A stretch of 10,497 nucleotides of DNA from Monoraphidium neglectum (Eukaryota > Chlorophyta > Chlorophyceae > Sphaeropleales > Selenastraceae), in contig NW_014011536.1 in NCBI RefSeq assembly GCF_000611645.1, positions 1 through 10,497 of the forward strand. Reading direction: 5' to 3'. Positions within the stretch are counted from its first letter, which is position 1; every line of letters begins with the position of its first letter. The notes under the pieces are model-generated. The model was not told the DNA's origin. It worked only from the letters and a program-made list of their open reading frames with translations, and did no database searches. Positions 8,418-10,497 of the stretch are shown here, piece after piece. The position numbers were made by a program, and so were the translations under genes.

Positions 8418-9081
8418 CATGCGTGCACATGCATGGCACCAACCCATGCAGGCTCGCAGGGCCTCGAGGTTTCACGCGTCGTCGGAATCAAGAGGGTCGT
8501 ACGTGCTGTGTGTCATGAGACACGGTGCCGCCGAGACCAGTGCAGCTGCGCGAACGCGGCGGCAAACCCATTGTCAGGTGCGATGGCGAGCGCGCCTACG
8601 ATACTGAGCCGAAATGAGAGGCGTGTGTTGTCAGGGTGCTGCAGGGGTGCTTGATTAGTCGCTGCGTTATGGATTTTGGGAGAGATCAAGCAAGCCTGGA
8701 GCCAGGCGAACGAGGAAATTAGTGCGGCATGGGCGGCTGCAGACGTCCTTGGGTGCTGGAGCAAGACCAAGCACACCGACAACAATGAAGATGGCCTTGT
8801 CATATGCCTGGGTAGTAGATACGGCAAGCGCAAGGGCATGCTATGTGAAAATGGGATCACCTTGCAGGAACACACGTATCAAGGAGGCAAGCTCCTGGGG
8901 GTTTCGAGCAGTGTGGTCCTCTTAGGTTTGGGGGTACGCCGCTGATTGCGTAAGTTTCTAGTTGCCATCATTCTATTGACGAGCAGCGCCGCCATCAAGC
9001 TGGGGTGTGCTTGTGCAGCTGTGCCCATCCTGGGCGCCGCATGTGTGTTGCACGTGCAAACAGGGCGCTCCGCCCGTACAA
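8418..9081. other. Interval with coding-like GC-rich island, no supported gene
   Basis: The stretch about 8440-8620 is richer in GC than its surroundings, and short frames on both strands look protein-like (see findings). From 8676 to 8945 a plus-strand frame of about 89 codons is open, but it has no ATG at its start and no family resemblance. Most of this is probably 3' UTR of the gene ending at 9082. Confidence 0.35.
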
Positions 9082-9954
9082 TTACGTGAACCAGCCCATG
9101 CGCGCGACCTCGATCTCCAGCTCATGGGGGCCAGCGCCCCAGCGCATGCGGGTCAGCCCGCACCCGCCGTGCCGCAGGGCCACCAGCGCGCCGCAGAGCG
9201 GCGCCGTCTTGGGCATGTGGATGCGGTGCTCCCCGCCGTCCTTGTTCTTGTTCCAGCGCAGCTTGAGCGACGCGGTGTGAGTGCCCGCAAGCTCCGCCTG
9301 CAGGGCTGCCACAGCAGCGAGCGCCGCATCGTCACCGGGCCTGGCCACCAGCCGCACGGCTCGCAGCACCAGCAGCTTGTTGCCAAGCGGCAGCAGCTTA
9401 CGGATGACTTGCGCCGGCACGTTGAGGGCAGCTGGGCTGAAGTTGCCAAACGAAGTGGCAATGCGCCGCGGCTGCCCGCTGCCGGGCAAGATGGGGATCC
9501 ATCCGTCGCCAGCCTGCTGCAGCAGATATTCCTGCAGGAGCCATGCGTCCTGCTGGAGCGGCGTATCTGCTGAGCTGGCAAAGACCGCTACGACGGGCGC
9601 TGCCGCCGCCGCTGCAACTGCAGGCGCTGGTGACGCTGCAGCTGCGGCTGCAACCGCAGCAGCAGCCGCAGCAGCCGCCGCAAACACACGGCCCACCGGC
9701 TCGACCAGCCGAGCTAGTGGCCCGTGCCTCCGGTCGGTGGTCTGCGGGATGCGGGCTGGCTGTCCTGGCTGCTGGCCCTTGTTTCTGTATGGCTGGGCCG
9801 CTGCTGCCATTTTGAGAGCGACCCGCGATGGCGCGCCCGAGGCGTACCGTGGCGCTGGCTTGGCTGCCAGCACCGCCGCTTGCCTCGTAGCCATGGAGGT
9901 CGGCCGTTGTGGTGCAACGGCTGCAGACCGCATGCTGAAGGTACTCCCGTACAT
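9082..9954 (-). CDS. Unrecognised plastid-type protein with poly-Ala tract
   Basis: A single open frame codes for 290 residues from the ATG at 9954; an in-frame ATG at 9933 would give 283. The frame stays open upstream to 10191, but that part does not look like protein. I do not recognise the family. Residues 1-55 are rich in Ala, Ser, Arg and Pro and poor in acidic residues, as in chloroplast transit peptides. An RR pair at 75-76 is followed by an Ala-rich stretch (about 92-119, containing SPAPAVA) and then VVAVFASSADTP; this could be a thylakoid-lumen transfer signal or simply a low-complexity linker. Residues about 130-283 look like a folded domain, with segments such as QEYLLQQAGDGWIPILPGSG, IRKLLPLGNKLLVLRAVRLV and THTASLKLRWNK, and two Cys (254, 265). 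No intron is needed. The antisense strand is also open for long distances because of GCN codons, but its translation is low-complexity. Confidence 0.75.
   Translation of the reverse strand: MYGSTFSMRSAAVAPQRPTSMATRQAAVLAAKPAPRYASGAPSRVALKMAAAAQPYRNKGQQPGQPARIPQTTDRRHGPLARLVEPVGRVFAAAAAAAAAVAAAAAASPAPAVAAAAAAPVVAVFASSADTPLQQDAWLLQEYLLQQAGDGWIPILPGSGQPRRIATSFGNFSPAALNVPAQVIRKLLPLGNKLLVLRAVRLVARPGDDAALAAVAALQAELAGTHTASLKLRWNKNKDGGEHRIHMPKTAPLCGALVALRHGGCGLTRMRWGAGPHELEIEVARMGWFT
9600..9685. repeat. GCN/CAG low-complexity tract coding for poly-Ala
   Basis: Imperfect trinucleotide repeats (GCA, GCC, GCT, GCG on the minus strand; read as CAG/CGC on the plus) encode an Ala-rich tract of about 28 residues in the gene at 9082-9954. 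The codons are mixed, so the tract is not a pure microsatellite and probably is selected at the protein level. Confidence 0.7.
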
Positions 9955-10497
9955 GCGTATACACTGGTTTACTTTGGTGGCAGGAACGATTGCCTTTTGC
10001 GAGGGACAGCTCGATGAATCCGAGCTGCCTAGGGTCGACCGAAGACTCTTCGGAGTGCGAGGCTCAGGCGTTTGTCGTGCATGAAATTTGTTGTGTAAAT
10101 CACGTTGTCGTGTTGCTCCTCGAAACATGTTTGAAGGTACCTTGGCGCCCACACAACTGCCGCCTCGACTGCCTTGGGTCCAGCAACGCACACATTAATG
10201 AATTCAACAATGCAATTGCGCTATGTCAGATGGGGTTGATCTTCATGCTGAGGATTGAGCAGGGCAATGCTCAGCAGGGACCATGAAAAGATCCCCCACT
10301 TGCCTGTTTGACTAACATGTAGACGCGTGTTGTGACTAGCCTTGTATGCTTGCTTGCATGCGATGGTAGGAGACCCTTCATGCGCTGCATGGCCGCACCC
10401 CGCGCCAATGGACAGCTCATATGAGCTGCTGTGGCAGCGGGATGCATCCCGCTTCCATACAAAGTAATGATGCATCACCGTGCACGCACTGTTTGGT
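9955..10497. other. 5' flank of the 9082-9954 gene
   Basis: The minus strand stays open from 9954 up to 10191 in the frame of the gene, but the added residues do not resemble a protein, so this is treated as 5' UTR and promoter. No clear TATA element or other gene was seen up to the window end. Confidence 0.4.

Noticed and set aside
9281..10084. Long plus-strand open frame (267 codons)
   Set aside because: It is antisense to the gene at 9082-9954. Its translation is low-complexity Ala/Ser made from the complement of GCN codons; the minus strand gives the better protein.
1..10497. CRISPR array, prophage, insertion sequence or defence operon
   Set aside because: There are no spaced repeats, no transposase or integrase motifs and no compact gene clusters; introns and a plastid-type leader point to eukaryotic nuclear DNA.

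Overview
The window looks like nuclear DNA of a green alga (Chlorophyta). One gene on the minus strand is broken by seven GT-AG introns of about 0.1-0.26 kb. Coding stretches are GC-rich and alanine-rich. One protein has a plastid-type targeting leader, and pentamers matching the algal UGUAA poly(A) signal occur downstream of genes. No bacterial operon structure, CRISPR array, rRNA, recognisable tRNA or intact mobile element was seen. All genes I can support lie on the minus strand; the many plus-strand open frames are mostly antisense shadows of GC-rich exons.

Layout. (a) 1-1200: a minus-strand gene coding for a protein with a short TraB-like signature; its 3' end is uncertain and may continue through an intron towards the window edge. 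A G-quadruplex motif lies at 5-31. (b) 1201-2340: no intact gene, but 1639-2090 holds coding-like minus-strand pieces in three frames. One piece resembles an ankyrin repeat, so a decayed gene is possible. A perfect 24-bp palindrome lies at 1639-1662. (c) 2341-3227: lower-GC sequence, probably largely 3' UTR of the next gene, with a TGTAA(T) repeat cluster at 2925-2964. (d) 3228-6118: the best supported gene, a secretory papain-family (C1A) cysteine protease of about 503 residues in eight exons. The exon junctions agree in phase, and the catalytic Gln, Cys, His and Asn are all present. (e) 6119-6440: its 5' flank with a TATA-like site. (f) 6441-9081: gene-poor, with a few short coding-like islands (6549-6764, 7531-7620, 8440-8620) but no supported gene. 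(g) 9082-9954: a single-exon gene for a protein of about 290 residues with a plastid-type leader, a poly-alanine tract and a C-terminal domain I do not recognise. (h) 9955-10497: its 5' flank.

The genes do not form a pathway or a system; they look like independent nuclear genes. The most interesting points are the divergent active-site neighbourhood and degenerate propeptide of the protease, the unrecognised plastid-type protein, and the frame-broken ankyrin-like region. I found no convincing sign of a new multi-gene system.
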